From Ulva prolifera (taxonomy: Eukaryota > Chlorophyta > Ulvophyceae > Ulvales > Ulvaceae): a stretch of 64,000 nucleotides of DNA. A program made the translations under genes and the position numbers. The notes beneath the pieces were generated by a model that did no database searches, had not been told where the DNA came from, and saw nothing but the letters and a program-made list of their open reading frames with translations. Below, in pieces: positions 13,701 to 25,500 of this stretch. Position 1 is the stretch's first letter. The number at the start of each line of letters is the position of its first letter. The stretch is taken from assembly GCA_023078555.1 (NCBI GenBank), contig CM041199.1:5895315-5959314 (forward strand), read 5' to 3'.

Positions 13701-16700
13701 CGCCGGCACGCCTCCGCCATCCTCGCCGCGGCCGCCGACTTTGTCGACGTCACGATGCTCGCCGTCGCGCTCGCACTGCTGCTGCGGTACTCGTATGGCG
13801 CCTTGCCGCAGCTGCGCCTGCAGCCGGACCCCCTGGTGCGCCCTGTACATCTGTGTGGATATTTGAATCACTACTTTTGGTGGCGATGCCTAAAAGTTTG
13901 CTTTGGTACTCTGCCGTGCAATGACCGGATACGCTGTCACTCGTTCGTCCGGTGCGCCCTGCCCTCGCACGCCGCAGCTGCTGCATTGCCGCTGCATGCG
14001 GTGCAGCCATTCAAACTGTTCCTGCGTCTGGCAGTCGTCACTGCTGTGTACAGCAAAGGCGTCAATACTTGAGCATGCATATACTTGAATGGTGCATGGC
14101 CATAGACAAATGTCCGCATGGGCGATCTGGTCCCTAGAGTGCTGCAGACGTGCTCTCGATGGCAAGCCCGAAAGGACGATCACCCCGCTTGCTCCAACTG
14201 GCCTGTTATGATCTTGTGGCAAGCCACGCATTGGGGTTAGGGGTCCAACGCTAACGGGTTAGGGGTTAGGGGTTAGGGGCTCCCTTTAGGGGTTAGGTTA
14301 GGGTTAGGGGTTAGGTTAGTGGCAGGCCACGCACCAGCTTTCCAGCTGATTCATCATGTGCTCTGTACTGTGGCGTACAATCCTCCGCCGCCTGCAGTTC
14401 TACGATGCCCCGCACCAGATGAACAGCAACGTCTTCCTGACGCGCCGCGCCGCCTTGCCACTCGCGGACGCCCGGCTGCACCTCGAGGCGCGCGCCAACT
14501 CGTCGGACCCCGCCTCCGCGACACGCTGCCCGCTGGCGCCCGCCCGCATGGACGGGCTGCTGGACCCCGCGCGCCGGGAGTTCTCCAAGCCTGGAGCGTT
14601 CTGTAGGTGTGCCCCAACAGCGCGCTGCAGATGGGACCGCCGCTTTGGCCCCGCAGGAAATCCAAACGCTGGCTGGGGCTCTGCTTCAGTTTGGCTTGGC
14701 GCACAAGCCTTTGGTCAGGAATCTCGGTGCTAGTTGACCACGACAAGTCACGTCAATGCAGATGAGGGGCTGTATTACAAGGCGTATTCTGCTCTGGGTG
14801 ACGCTGACATGGCAATGTCTGTGTCGTTTCCTGCTTCACGAGCTTGCACCTAGCCACCGCAGTCCCCTGTCCATGCTTCCGAGACTTCAGAACCCTCATT
14901 AATCAGCTGCCCTGTTTGCAATATCGCCCATGCTGCAGATTTGCTTTACCTGAAGACCGCACCGAAATCGATGAGCTCGCGGCACAGCACCAGCAGCTCG
15001 GCACGATGGCGGACCTGTGGACGGCATACGCCACCGTGCAGGCGTTTGCCCTCGGCGCGATGCTGCTGCTGTACGCGAAATACTGGCTCTTCCAGGCGAG
15101 CGCGGGCGCCATCCCGCGGGCGGTACTCGTGTTTGCGTCGGACGGCGCCTCCATCACCGTGCTCGTCGTCGCCTTCTGCGGCCTCTCTGCCGTGCTGCTG
15201 CACGTCCTCGTCGGCCCCGCCCTGCCGGAGACGGCCAACCTCGGCAGCGCGGCCCTCAGCCTCGGAGAGACGTTCCTGTCGGGCTCATCGGACCTGGAGG
15301 GTCGCCTCCTGAATGTGCGTCCTACCACTTGACCAGGCCACTAGCGACGCCTCGCCGCCATGGGTTGGCCCGAAGCCTTACAGTGTGCTACCACTTGACC
15401 AGACCAGTAGCCAGTACCGCAACACTTCAGCATTGCTGATTTGGTTAGTGGCTATGAGCACACACGCGAATGGACCACATATAGACATGCTTCTGTGACT
15501 AAATAGACGTGCAAGGCCCTGGGCGGCAGCTGTGCAGTCACTGGCAGCAGGACGCCAATGTCTGAATGCTTCTAGTGTGTGCGCAGGTTGGGCGGCAGTG
15601 GCCATGGTTCATCCTCGTGCTGCTGCGGCTGCTCTTCATCTGCGTGCCCCTCTTCTTCATCGCTGTCCTGCAGAATTTCTACATCCAGTCTGTCATCTTC
15701 GCATCCGAGCGGGCAGCTGCTATCAACCGTGGAGACGACGAGGCTGCTGCGGACGCTGAGGAGGTGGACCTGCAGGAGCTCTGGCATTCGCGACTGGTAC
15801 AGCCCTCGCGTGCTGCAGGCATATGTGGTCCCGTTAATTCGGAGTTGTCGATGTCCTCTTCAGGATACGGCTCAGTAAATTCAGATTTACTTTACTGTAC
15901 CATGTGCTCTGGTCATCTCGAGAGGGCAAAGTAGAGTAAATGCGGATTTACATGGCCACTGGGGCGCACACGCTGGATGATGCGATCCTCAGGAATCAGA
16001 GTATGGAACGTCTGATCTGCAGGAGAGTCTGGCTGTACTGATCCTGCTGGCAGAAGGTGTGGCAGAAGGCGACATTCCTGCAAAACTGGACCAGCTGTGG
16101 AACACGTTTCTACTGTCCGAGCTCTCCTTGGACGGTGCTGCAAAGTGTGAGGAGCTGCTCGGAGCGTACTACGGCTCCGATGAGGACACTGTGCCCGAGG
16201 TCGCCATGAAGGCAGCCTGCAAACGCTTGGATGAAGTTGGGGAGTATGAGGCGGCAATGCCATGCTTGAAGTCCCTGTTCCAGGCCGCTGTGACCAGCTT
16301 CTTGCACAGTGTGGTCAGTGACCAAGGCCAGGTGCATCCTCTGGCAATCTCTCGTCATCTTGTTCCATGACCACAGGGACATGGGCAGCCATGCCGCGAC
16401 TTATGTACAGTCTGGAAATGGAGATAGAAACAAGCCAACTTGAGTCGGGCATCACTCCATGCTTTTCTAGTCCTCGCAAGAGCATGTGGCCACCGGCATG
16501 ATCTCTTGCACAGCAGCCACCACGATCAGGTGAGCAAGGGGGTCAAGCACTCCTGCTGCAGGGTGACCCCACCAAGAGCACGCACCACCGGCTGAGAATT
16601 TGACCGTTTGGGGAACACTCCGACTATTGTTGAGGTTGAATGCGGCATCGATTGTAGTGTTGCAGCTCACGCGTTTAGTGAGCAGCTGCGGGTTTTTCTG

Positions 16701-19700
16701 TCGCTGCTGAGGCCGAATCGAGCGATCGCTGTGTGTCACAAGGTCAAAGGCGGCGAGGTGGACAGCACTGCGAAACCAGCTGTGCAGCGCAAGAGCACGA
16801 TCGCTGTGTGCAGGCTCACCTGGACTGGGAGCCCGTCGCTGACTTCGCTCGCAGCAAATTCAGCGTCGGGTACACCCCCGGCCACGTCATGCAGCTGGCA
16901 GTCCACGGCGGCGCCAGCGCCCGCGCCGAAGACATCGACGCCTACGTCTGGTGGGAGTGGGAGGCCTGGCTCAACGCGGTGCACCCCCCCGGCACCTCGC
17001 ACCTGCCTCTGGCGCACATGCATGTGCCCTGGACGCCTCGGTTGCTGTTGGAGATCAGTCCTGTCAAGTTCCTGTTGTACTAGCTAGGCATGCATGTGTT
17101 TCTGGGATACACACATCCGGAGGCGGGGTCACAGAACCCGTCCTCGCGCCGGTCCGCACTATGCATGGGCCACAGGGTGATGCCCAAATAACGTGGCTAT
17201 GGTGCAGAGGGAGGCCGTGTTTTTCGAGGCGGTGACCCGGAGGCTGTCGACGGTCGCGCGCGCGCAGCAGGCGGCGCAGCGCTCAGTCCTCTCCAGCCTT
17301 GCTGCTGCCGCGCTGCTGCCGCTACACGTCGCCGGCACGCTGCTCGTGTCGGCCGTGAAGCTCGCCTGGGCGCTACTGCTCGCGGCCACCTTCCTGCTGC
17401 CCGCCGCGCTGCGCCCGTCGATCGCGCTGTGCGTGTGCTGCGTGCTGGCGTACGCAGCGTACCTTGCGCAGCTGTCCACTGGCCGCGCGGTGGCTGTCGC
17501 GGCGGCGCTGGTGGCCTTCATCTTCCTGCCGATGCTCGTCCGGGCCGCCTCACGCCGGCTACTCACGAAGTCCATGTGCGGACACTGTCCATGATGTCCG
17601 GGTGTTTTGCCACATAATAGCCCACGTGTGGTACATGCATGCTCACGTAAATGTCTTCGTGTACGAGACATAAATGACTTTGCCTCTATGTGTGCAACGC
17701 ATGTGGAGTTCATGTCCTGACGTATTCGCGGTAATAAGTTACACATATCTGGCCATTGTATGGCAAAGCAAACAAACAACATCAAGCCAAACCAGCGACC
17801 GGCTGTCCTGACGTATTCGCGGTGGGTGGCGGGATCTGGCCACATGGCCTGTCTGAGTTGCTGTGCTTCCACATCAGTTAGTACACATGCCGTGTGAATG
17901 AACTGCCCAACTTTTAATCTCAGGTCAAGCATGGCAGGACTCCCCCAACCGCTTGCAGCGTAGTTCTCTTTGGCCCTCCGTCATACAAGGCCTGGGCCCT
18001 TTTTGATTAGGGCATCGCTCAGCCGTGCTGCTGTCGCTGCAGGCACCGGGACGCCACTGCCTTCATCGCATCCACCATCCTCTTCGGCCCCGCCGCACAC
18101 GCCTCCGCCGCACAGCCGGTCAGGCACCTGCTCCAGGCCTTCCGCAACCACGTCAGCACCTCGGCGGCGCTGCTGCTCGCCGCGGTCGCGGTCGCCGCCG
18201 CCGCCGCCGCCCGCGACACCCCGCTCGACGTCCGCACCAGCCCCAGCCACTTCACCGGCTTCTCGCTGCTCGTCGCCGTGCTTGTGGCGGTGCCGGTGCT
18301 CGACGGGCTGCAGCTGCTGCTGCACTCGCGGGCCGTCCACAGCGAGCGCATCCTCATGGGCTCCCTCGACTCCCTGGCACCCGGCGGGAGCACTGCGGTT
18401 GGCGACAGGGGTGAGCTGCCGCACACGCTGCCGCCGTCCGTGCTTCTGGAGGAACGCGAGCGCACGCTGCGGTCCTACTCGGCGCTCACCACAGCGCGCG
18501 CGCACACACTGGAGGCGCGCGTCGGCGGCGTGTTGCTCGACTGCGTCTGCACGGCCGGCCGCGCGGTCACCGCGGCGGTCCGCGCTGAGGACAGGTACAA
18601 CCGGTGCGCGCCGCCGCCGCTGCGCCGCGCGCTGTGGGCGCTGAAGAAGGCGACGGCCTGGAGCGCGCTGCTCACGCTGGCGCTGGGCGTTGTGTTTGGG
18701 GCGCCGACGGAGCAGGACGCGTACCTGTCGGCCCAGGTGGCGGTGTTTGCCGCGCACTGGGTGATCCGCGCGTGTGCGATTGCGTTTGCCACGTCAGCGA
18801 CCGGCTTCCTGGGCCTGCACTCCCTGGCGGCGGTGATGTACGCGCAGGCGGGCGTCGCCAAGGTGTTGACGAAACTAGCATCGTGCGGCCATGAGACCTT
18901 CGTCTCGGAGTCCGTAGCGCGGATGCATGAGCCAGATGACACCGAGCGGCCTTCACAAGAGCATGCAGAGCACCTGGGGGGAGCAGGGACGGACAGTGTA
19001 CTTGGTGTCGGCGGCGATGTGGAGCCGGCGGAGTTTGCCGAAGCTGCAGGCGGCGCGGCGGAGGGTAGTACCGCAGAGACGGTGGTACACTCCGCCGCGT
19101 CGAGGCCTATCCCCGACTGGGAGGTACCGCCCCTGTGGAACTCAACCTCCCTCTCAGAGGGGAGAGAGGCTCTGTACTGAGCACAAGTTGTGTGGTCCTT
19201 GACTTCGGCGTGGGTGCATGTGTTTTTGTACACACAGGTCCTGCAGGACGGGCTGATTATTGGCGCCCGGGGTTTCATGAATCTGCCCACGACAAAGACA
19301 GTCGGGGAGGTGCCGGCCTGTTGATCCAGATCATGATCCGGTCAAACGCTGCTGTGTGCCTTGCCTACAGGGCTGCACTGACGCGCGTGTGATGGCCTGC
19401 TTCGGGGCCCTCCGCGCCGCGGTGCAGGCCGACGTGCTCGAGCGCACAGCGCGCGAGGACGGCGTGCCGGCCGCAGGGGCGGTGACGGCGCCGCTGACGA
19501 ACGCGGTGGAGTGGCGGCGGCAGGCGGCGCTGCAGCGGCGGGCGGAGCACGAGTGGCTCGGCGACTGCAGCACCCTCCCCGTGCGCCCCTCGGCCCCCAC
19601 CTCCTGCCTCTCACACACCCCGTGGCGGCGCCTTGACTTGCAGAGGCTTGCGTGAGACACACAATGCATTTCTAGCTGGAATCGATGGTTCCTGTTTTAT

Positions 19701-22700
19701 TTGGCTTCTGTGCTGCTGTCCGGCCATAGGCAGACCTGATGCCACGGGCATGTAAGCCGCTCATGTCTTGATGGTGCCGTTTTGCCAGAGAGAATCAGAC
19801 TACTGAGACAGCTGGAGGGCTGCATTAAGGTGAGGCTCAAAAAGGGGGGTGCCGCATGGAGCAATGCGTGTGTGAATTCCATGACATGACAATTCAGGAG
19901 CTGGCGTGGGTCGCAGGTGCACAGCCTCTCTCACATGTGGTGTTCCATTAGGATGCAGGCGGCTAGGCGGGCAGCACCGCGAAACCAGCACACAGTGCAA
20001 GGGCGCATATACATGTGGTGTGTGGCTGCAGGGGTCCGAGGGAAGCGGGGAGGGCACGCTTGCGCTGCAGCCGGACTACCTGCTCCTGGACAGCGCCGGC
20101 CGGCGGCACGTGCTGCCTGCGCGACTCGCGCTGACGTCCGGGCAGGACTGGTGGGTGCCCCGCAGCCGCGTCGACCTCTGCGTGCTCACCGACGCCCTCC
20201 ACTTCGCCACCCAGAGCCAGTTGTGGCTCCTTAGCAACAGCCCCCGCCCCAGCGTGTGCTCCCCCGACGGCGACAGTTTGTCGTGATGCGCGGCTCGCAG
20301 TCTCCATCGTGTGCCATTTCCGTGTGCCGTGCCTGACTGCCGCTATAGCCAACAAATGCCGTTGCAATCATAAGTCTCTTTCAACAACCACAAGAATGTT
20401 TTTGAGTTTCGTGAAGTGAAGCAATTCCAGTCACGGTAGCGCCTGCCTGCTGCGTGTGGGTGAATGGCTTTCCAGCATGTGGGTGAATGGCTTCCTTGAG
20501 GGTGGACCCTGGTGCCCCTCATCCGCGGTTGCGCAAATCGCCCGAGATCTCATTCATGCATTTGTGTGGGAACAACGTCTTGACATGCAGCTCTGAGGAG
20601 GTGCTGCGTACGTGGCTGCATGCATTGCTGTGCAGCTATTGTTTGATTCACGTGATCATGAAGGTGCGCGCTTGCTGGCCATGGAGGGTGCCCATGCAGC
20701 ACCGCCTGCGCGATGGGCGCCTCGAGCTGATCAGCGTTGGCGCAGAGGCCGGACGTGTGGCTGTCACAAGTCAAAGCTTTTGGTGTGACAGCTGTGCTTG
20801 ACAGTCCAACATTCAATCTGATGCATCCGAGCCTGATGGCAGGGGGCGTGGGGTGACGGGTGACAAGGATGCAGGACATGTATCAGGAGATACACGAGGT
20901 GGCGGGTCTGGAGCGGCGGCCGGTATCCCAGTCCTACGAGATGCTCGCGCTCGCCGCCTTTGAGAGCCTACCGATGGCGCTCCTCGCACCGACCGACAAC
21001 CTCCGCCCGGACGCCCCGCTGATTGCTGATGCGCTGCGGCGGCTGGACGTCGACTACGTGGCCGCCGGCATGGAGGCGCTCGAGGCGCTCCACTCCGCCG
21101 CCACTGCCGCCGTCGACGCCGCAGCGGCCGCGGCGGCTGCGCCGCTGCTTGCGGCGCTGCGGCGGCAGGTCCGCGCCGCGAGCGCGGCCCTGGAGCGCGA
21201 GCGGGCAAACCACAGCTCCGAGGCGGATTTGGAGTTGGCCGCCGAACTCGAGGAGCGGGCGCTGCAGCGGCAGAGCATGAGCATCCGCCGCGTGCTGCGG
21301 CAGCCTCAAGCGGACGAGGCCGTCGGCGCCGCTGCGGTGGCGGAGTCTGGGCTGCCGCGGAGTTCCGGCGAGACTGACCCGGAGTACTCGGACGATAACG
21401 ACGTCGACGCGACTTGGGCGTCTGACCAGCTGTCTGAAGCCTCCGCGGAGAGCGTCGCCGTGGAGTCGTTCATCGCCGACTGCCCGCGTACGCTAGACCA
21501 GACAACGAGGGTCGAGATCGGGCTGCGGGACATTGTGTCTGGCCTCGCGAGCGAACACCTCTTGTCGCTACCAGATGCCAATGACGACCGCAGTGCGGGC
21601 GACAGCCTTCGGACGCCAGGGGTTCACGCAGGTTCAGGCGATGCCGAGCCAATGCATGTGTCAGTTGGAGTGTCGGGGGCGTCTGCGGACGGCTCTGACA
21701 GGAGGCCTGATAGCAGCAGCATGGATAACACGGAGGTGAAGACGCTTCATGCAGCCGGTGCTGGTCAGCCTGGCAGCAGCGAGCAGGTTCTGCAAGAGGA
21801 GCAGATCCCGCAGATCGTGGCGTCTCGGGCGGCAGCGCTTCCACCCCTTCTCGACCAGGTGTGTGCCGCCATTTTGCCTCGTTGCCTCATTCTGTTTTTA
21901 TGTCAAGTGCTACCAAAGCAGGGGGGCATGGAGACATCATACTCGCGCGACGTGAGAACTTACATTGTCAAGGAACAGCCTGCACGTGCAGACGGCGCGG
22001 CGGGGGGCGCCGACGCTGGCACCGCTGGCCCTCGGCGGCACCGCGCATGCCCGCCTGCCCGCCCTGTCTCCGGCCACGCTGCTCGCCACACCTGCAGCGC
22101 GTCGCGGCTCCATGCCTCTGCCACCGCTGCCCGCAGCCCTCACCAGTCCCCCCACACGGCCGCAAGTCCTGTTCCCAGCCGTCCTCGGTGGCGACGCGGA
22201 CCGCCCATCGACGGTTGAGCAGATGCCAGGCGGGCTCCCTGGGGCCGAGACGGCCACATCTGAACTGGTTCCGCCTGATGGGAGCCTCGCCTCAGGAGAG
22301 GTTGCCAGGTCGCTAGAAGAGGCCGGGGGCACAACGGACGAGCGTGGCAATGCGGGCAGGCCTGGGCCGTCGCACGCAGAGGGCGGCGTGGCGTTGCCGC
22401 AAAAGACCCTGCTTGATGTGTGCTTGGCGGCGCGGGCGCACACCCCGCTCCAGCAGCAGCTGGCCATCATCGAATCGTTTGTCGCCGGCATCGAAGAGGA
22501 GCTGTGCGCCCCGCTCCCCTGCACCCCCAACAACCCCTTGCCCTTTCGATGTGTCTCATGGTGGAAGTCACTGTATTGCTATCGCTGGTACCATCTGGTA
22601 GCATGATGGTGATGGCTGCAGGGAGGACGGAGATCTCGCCGGCCACTTTGACGATGACAGCACCGATGGTGCCGAGATAGAGGACCTCACAGCACACGAC

Positions 22701-24809
22701 ACTGACTGCGCCACGTGGCCAGCGTTTGTGCGCACCCTCAGCCACCTCCTGCCGCAGACCCCTCATGGCCACGCCGCACACCGCGCCGTCGCCGCGCGCC
22801 TGCACAGCAGCCTCACGGGAATCACCTCCGACGACCGCATCGCTGGCCTCGTCCTGCAAGCCGTGCTACCGCGGGGCGGCGGGGGTGGCTACGGCGGCTC
22901 GGCCGCGGCCTCGGGGATGTGGTCTGCTGCTCTCGCGGGGGCAGCCGGCCGCGGTAGCGACGCTGCCGCTGGGAGGAGTTACGCGCGCATGCATGCGTCT
23001 GCGCGACGCCTCGTCAGCTGCATCCGATCGGCATACCCCGGGGTGGAGGAGATCGAGCCTTTCACAGGGGTGCTGACGGCGGCGCCAAGAGCGGCGCGGG
23101 CGGGCACACAGGAGGCCCCCTCCAAGCTCCGATGGCTGCGGCCACTGCAGCGACCAGCTGATGGCGTCGGCGCCGTGGAACCGTATGATGGAGGCGTGCT
23201 GGGGCCAGCAGATGCACGCACCGCGGCCCGCGATGTGCTCACGCGAACGCTGACGCGGCGCCGCAAAGCGGCTCCAGATGGCGCACACGCGCAGCCGTCG
23301 AGGTTTGCAACGCTGGTCTCCCGCGTCGCCCCGGCGCCGCTGCCCTGTATCCCAGAGGACGACCCGGGCGCAGCGCGGCAGAGCCACGGCAGCGAGGATC
23401 TGGGGGAGGAGGAGCTGCTGCAGCGCGAGGTGCGGCGGGCGGGCGCCCAGCGGCTGCTGGGCCTGGCCGATGGCCGCCTCGGGCCGGCGGAGGAGGCGCG
23501 GCAGCAGCTTGAGGCGCGCGGGCCGCTGGCAGCAATGCTGCCGGTGCTGCAGGCGATGCTTGCACGCTGCCTCAGCGCCCAGGACCTCGGGTTTGAGGCA
23601 GGGGAGGTGTGTAAACCGTGCCAGCGTTCCGGCGCTATTTGTGTCGTGAGATCGTCAGGCTGCCACCGCCTTGTCATGCCGTACACGTTTGCACGGTGCA
23701 AGTGCGCTTGCATCCGGACGCACGAAAAACGTGCATGCATGCGCAAAGTTATTTCTGCAGCCCTTATGTCTCGTGCGGTAACTGTGGACACCGTCCGCAC
23801 CTAACTGTTCAGCAGATATTTATGTGGTGCTTAGAGGTCATGTACATGGCCTGATTTCCACCCGCACTGCACTGTGAGATCAAAACATGTGGACGGCCTG
23901 ACTCTGTCGCGGGTGGGTGCGCAGGCGGGCGGAGACAAAGGCACATTCCAGGCCGAGGCCGACGCGGCTCTCGCAGAGGCGGTGGACGCCGTGTGCAGCG
24001 AGGAGGGCGACACCCGCCGGGCCGCCATCGAGCGCCACCTGCAGCGCCTGCCGCAGCTGCGGCAGCACCTGCTGGCGTCCGCGGCGATGGCCCTCCTCGC
24101 CGACGCCGTCGACGCGGCTGACCCGGATCTCACCTCGGTGCGGACACCCCTCCTCCCCATCAACCAGCTGGGGGCCCCAGCACCAGATTCGCGCCACGTT
24201 CCGAATGCCCCCCATCACATGTGTCACCGCGCCTTGAATACTGTCGTTGTTTGGGTTTTGTTTCCACCTGTGCGCTGCCGCATGACGTGCAACGCACTGT
24301 GCGCCATGAGGGTGTGCGCTGAGAGTACCACCCGTTACATCCTCAGCCTTTGAGCACGTTCTGTGTCACCTGATGCGTATGGTCCCTGTTGTGTCATCAT
24401 ATGTGCGATGGTAGCCGGTGTGATCTCCTTGCCATGGGACGAAACCTGAGCGACTTATCTAGCGCTGGCCGGCGGTGAAGGGCCTGTGCACGTCCAGCAG
24501 CCAGTGATGCGGTGTGGCGTGCAGGGTGTGCCGCAGCTGCAGCACGTGGCGTCGCTGCCGCGCTCCGAGCGCGCGGTGCTCTCCGAGTGGTTCCGGGCGC
24601 AGCGCTGCGCGGCGGAGATGCTGTCGCTCGCCTGTGGCCACCTGTGCATCATGCGCACGAGCCTGCTAGACACACACCTGCGCCCCGGCAGCTCGAGTGG
24701 GGGGGGCAGTTGCAGCGGAGCAGGGCATGAGGCCTCCGTGGCAGCCGACAGCACCGACGGTGGCTCTGTGCTCGGGGAACACGCAGCCTCTGCCGGGCCG
24801 CCTGTGTGA
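2..24809 (+). CDS. Giant polycystin (PKD2/TRPP-type) channel protein with Cys-rich and DUF5011-like ectodomain, 5' partial
   Basis: A membrane cation-channel protein whose 5' end lies left of the window. Exons read: 2-1086, 1388-1962, 2267-2646, 3038-3507, 3929-4379, 4753-4899, 5143-5416, 6026-6345, 6613-6774, 7145-7498, 7822-8866, 9273-9472, 9836-9982, 10281-10565, 11038-11249, 11908-12218, 12764-13278, 13542-13835, 14398-14606, 14939-15314, 15587-15796, 16023-16331, 16814-16978, 17208-17575, 18043-19123, 19238-19309, 19371-19580, 20032-20253, 20875-21858, 21992-22503, 22622-23606, 23925-24137 and 24525-24809 (TGA). All phases join, giving 13,428 nt and 4,475 residues. Order: Cys array (1 to about 505), acidic Tyr/Gly linker, DUF5011-like modules (about 690-1480), Ala/Ser-rich stretch, TOP domain (about 2037-2311), channel helices (about 2312-2665), then a C-terminal extension. 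The channel assignment is firm. The exact ends of exons 11, 15 and 17 are the weakest. The region after 16 kb could be a second gene, but phase continuity argues for one. Confidence 0.8.
3038..8250 (+). other. Five DUF5011 / bacterial-Ig-like modules in the polycystin ectodomain
   Basis: Modules lie at about 3290-4010, 4753-5320, 6050-6660, 6760-7460 and 7840-8250. They share the DUF5011 (PF16403) pattern: a leading APVI or APMI strand, a DNVDGD-like turn (DNVDGDIS, DARDGYLP, DEVEGDLL, DAQDGDLS), then PG-Y and a D-x-x-GN strand (SDSSGNTA, TDAAGNVG). The first four are followed by a small Cys box such as CPPGQVSCQDGACAPVC. The turn and the GN strand sit in different exons, so the family match also supports the splices 3507/3929, 4899/5143 and 6345/6613. 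The fifth module is degenerate. These are expected to be extracellular beta-sandwich domains. Confidence 0.75.
11443..11731. repeat. tRNA(Gln)-like hairpin repeats in a polycystin intron
   Basis: At 11443-11485 two perfect 14-base arms flank a 15-base loop. At 11677-11731 a second palindrome of about 24-base arms repeats the same core. The core GGTGTAGCGGTCAT followed by CACTGGACT resembles the D arm and anticodon stem of a tRNA(Gln). Just upstream of the second palindrome, GGATCGAACC near 11637 is an inverted B box. The folds do not complete a tRNA cloverleaf, so I read these as rearranged tRNA-derived SINE heads in the intron 11250-11907. Confidence 0.55.
11908..15796 (+). other. Polycystin TOP domain and PKD channel segment
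   Basis: The TOP (polycystin) domain is recognised from LVGGMLLHL near 11920 and from the stretch after GYALWFD at 12920, which includes FFSPRRAATATLQF; this aligns with human PKD2 around its WLDRGTRVVFIDF. The helices follow: an S2-like segment at 13551-13620, S3 with FVDVTMLAVALALLL at 13740-13790, S4-S5 at 15020-15210, a pore loop ending FLSGSSDLEG at 15276-15302 in place of the ILGD filter of PKD2, and S6 at 15600-15690. The exon junctions 14606/14939 and 15314/15587 keep phase. No hydrophobic S1 was found before the TOP domain. Confidence 0.8.
14234..14319 (+). repeat. Interstitial telomere-like repeat array
   Basis: Imperfect tandem units of GGGGTTAG, with TTTAGGG and TTAGGG variants, run for about 85 bases inside the 13836-14397 intron of the polycystin gene. 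The unit resembles algal and plant telomere repeats, but its position inside a gene makes it interstitial. It may be a scar of break repair. Confidence 0.8.
15821..15901 (+). repeat. 80-bp dispersed repeat, copy 1
   Basis: One of three copies that share the core GGATACGGCTCAGTAAA followed by CAGATTTACTTTAC-like sequence; the others are at 44487-44563 and 61104-61190. It lies in the 15797-16022 intron. No coding capacity or terminal inverted repeat is seen. Confidence 0.75.
16023..24809 (+). other. C-terminal extension of the polycystin gene with extra membrane segments
   Basis: Twelve exons after S6 keep an open phase-consistent frame for about 1,800 residues. An acidic helical piece (16023-16331) and a short Trp-rich exon are followed by a hydrophobic cluster in 17280-17550 (about three helices) and further hydrophobic stretches at 18155-18200, 18260-18320, 18640-18710 and 18740-18850. 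The rest is long, acidic, Ser/Ala-rich and low in predicted order, with helical Glu/Arg-rich runs at 20880-21310 and 23400-23600. I recognise no domain. It could belong to a separate downstream gene whose start I cannot see. Confidence 0.55.
17714..17822. repeat. Direct repeat pair in an intron
   Basis: The string GTCCTGACGTATTCGCGGT occurs at about 17714 and again at about 17804, bracketing a copy of the short CCATTGTATGGC motif seen elsewhere in the window. It lies in the intron 17576-18042. It might mark an insertion flanked by duplications. Confidence 0.5.
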
Positions 24810-24947
24810 GTGGTGGGCGCTCGCGTCTGTAGCAGTGGCATGGCCGCATGTGGATGCCATGCTAGTTGTGACGGCATTAGGTAGATCAACTCTTGTAGCT
24901 TCCACATATGCATGTAACCCTGCGGACTCGCCCAGTTGTGTTCAGGC

Positions 24948-25500
24948 GATTTTTGGCCAAATGCGGCAGCGCCCCAGCATGGTCGGCAACGGCAAAGTTC
25001 AACCCTGGCAGTCCGACAAAAGTCAAATCTGTTTCCAATCATCGGTGCTGGCTCGACTCGTACTTCCGGGCAGTTTTGGGATCTCAAGTCACAATTCCAT
25101 CTGCCGGTCCCCACCTGTTGACGGCAGCAAAACTCTCGGGTTTACTTGAACTTCATGTTGCTTCCTCTGTGACAACTCAACACTATACAGGCCGGACAAA
25201 ACACTCTGAATATTGTGATTTGAACGGAAGGGGTATATCACTGATACATTACTGCACTTGTGATGCTGTCTCCGTGTAGGCATGCGTGAACTGAGCGCCT
25301 ACCTGGCGCATGGTACAACAGCACACATCCCTTGCATCAAGCTTCGATTTGCGAGAATGCCTGACTAGATGCATTGTATCGAGCTCATGCATACTGAAGC
25401 ACTCAGTTGCCTCACTCGAAAGCTGCAGGTCATGGTGCATGCTGCAGAGGACCTGCCCGGGCTCGGTGCTCAGGCTGCTGGACCCATTGATTGCCCCATG
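24948..25500. repeat. tRNA-derived SINE-like repeat, copy A
   Basis: This segment is alignable with 26155-26660. Shared landmarks in the same order are TCCGACAA-type runs, CCGGACAAAACACTCTGAA (compare CCGGCCGGGAATCGAACTCC), CACTTGTGATGCTG (compare CACTTGCGATGCTG), GAGCGCCTA (compare CAGCGCCTA), and CTGCAGGTCATG followed by ACCTGCCCGGGCTCG. Copy A is the more diverged one and has lost the clear B box. Confidence 0.6.
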
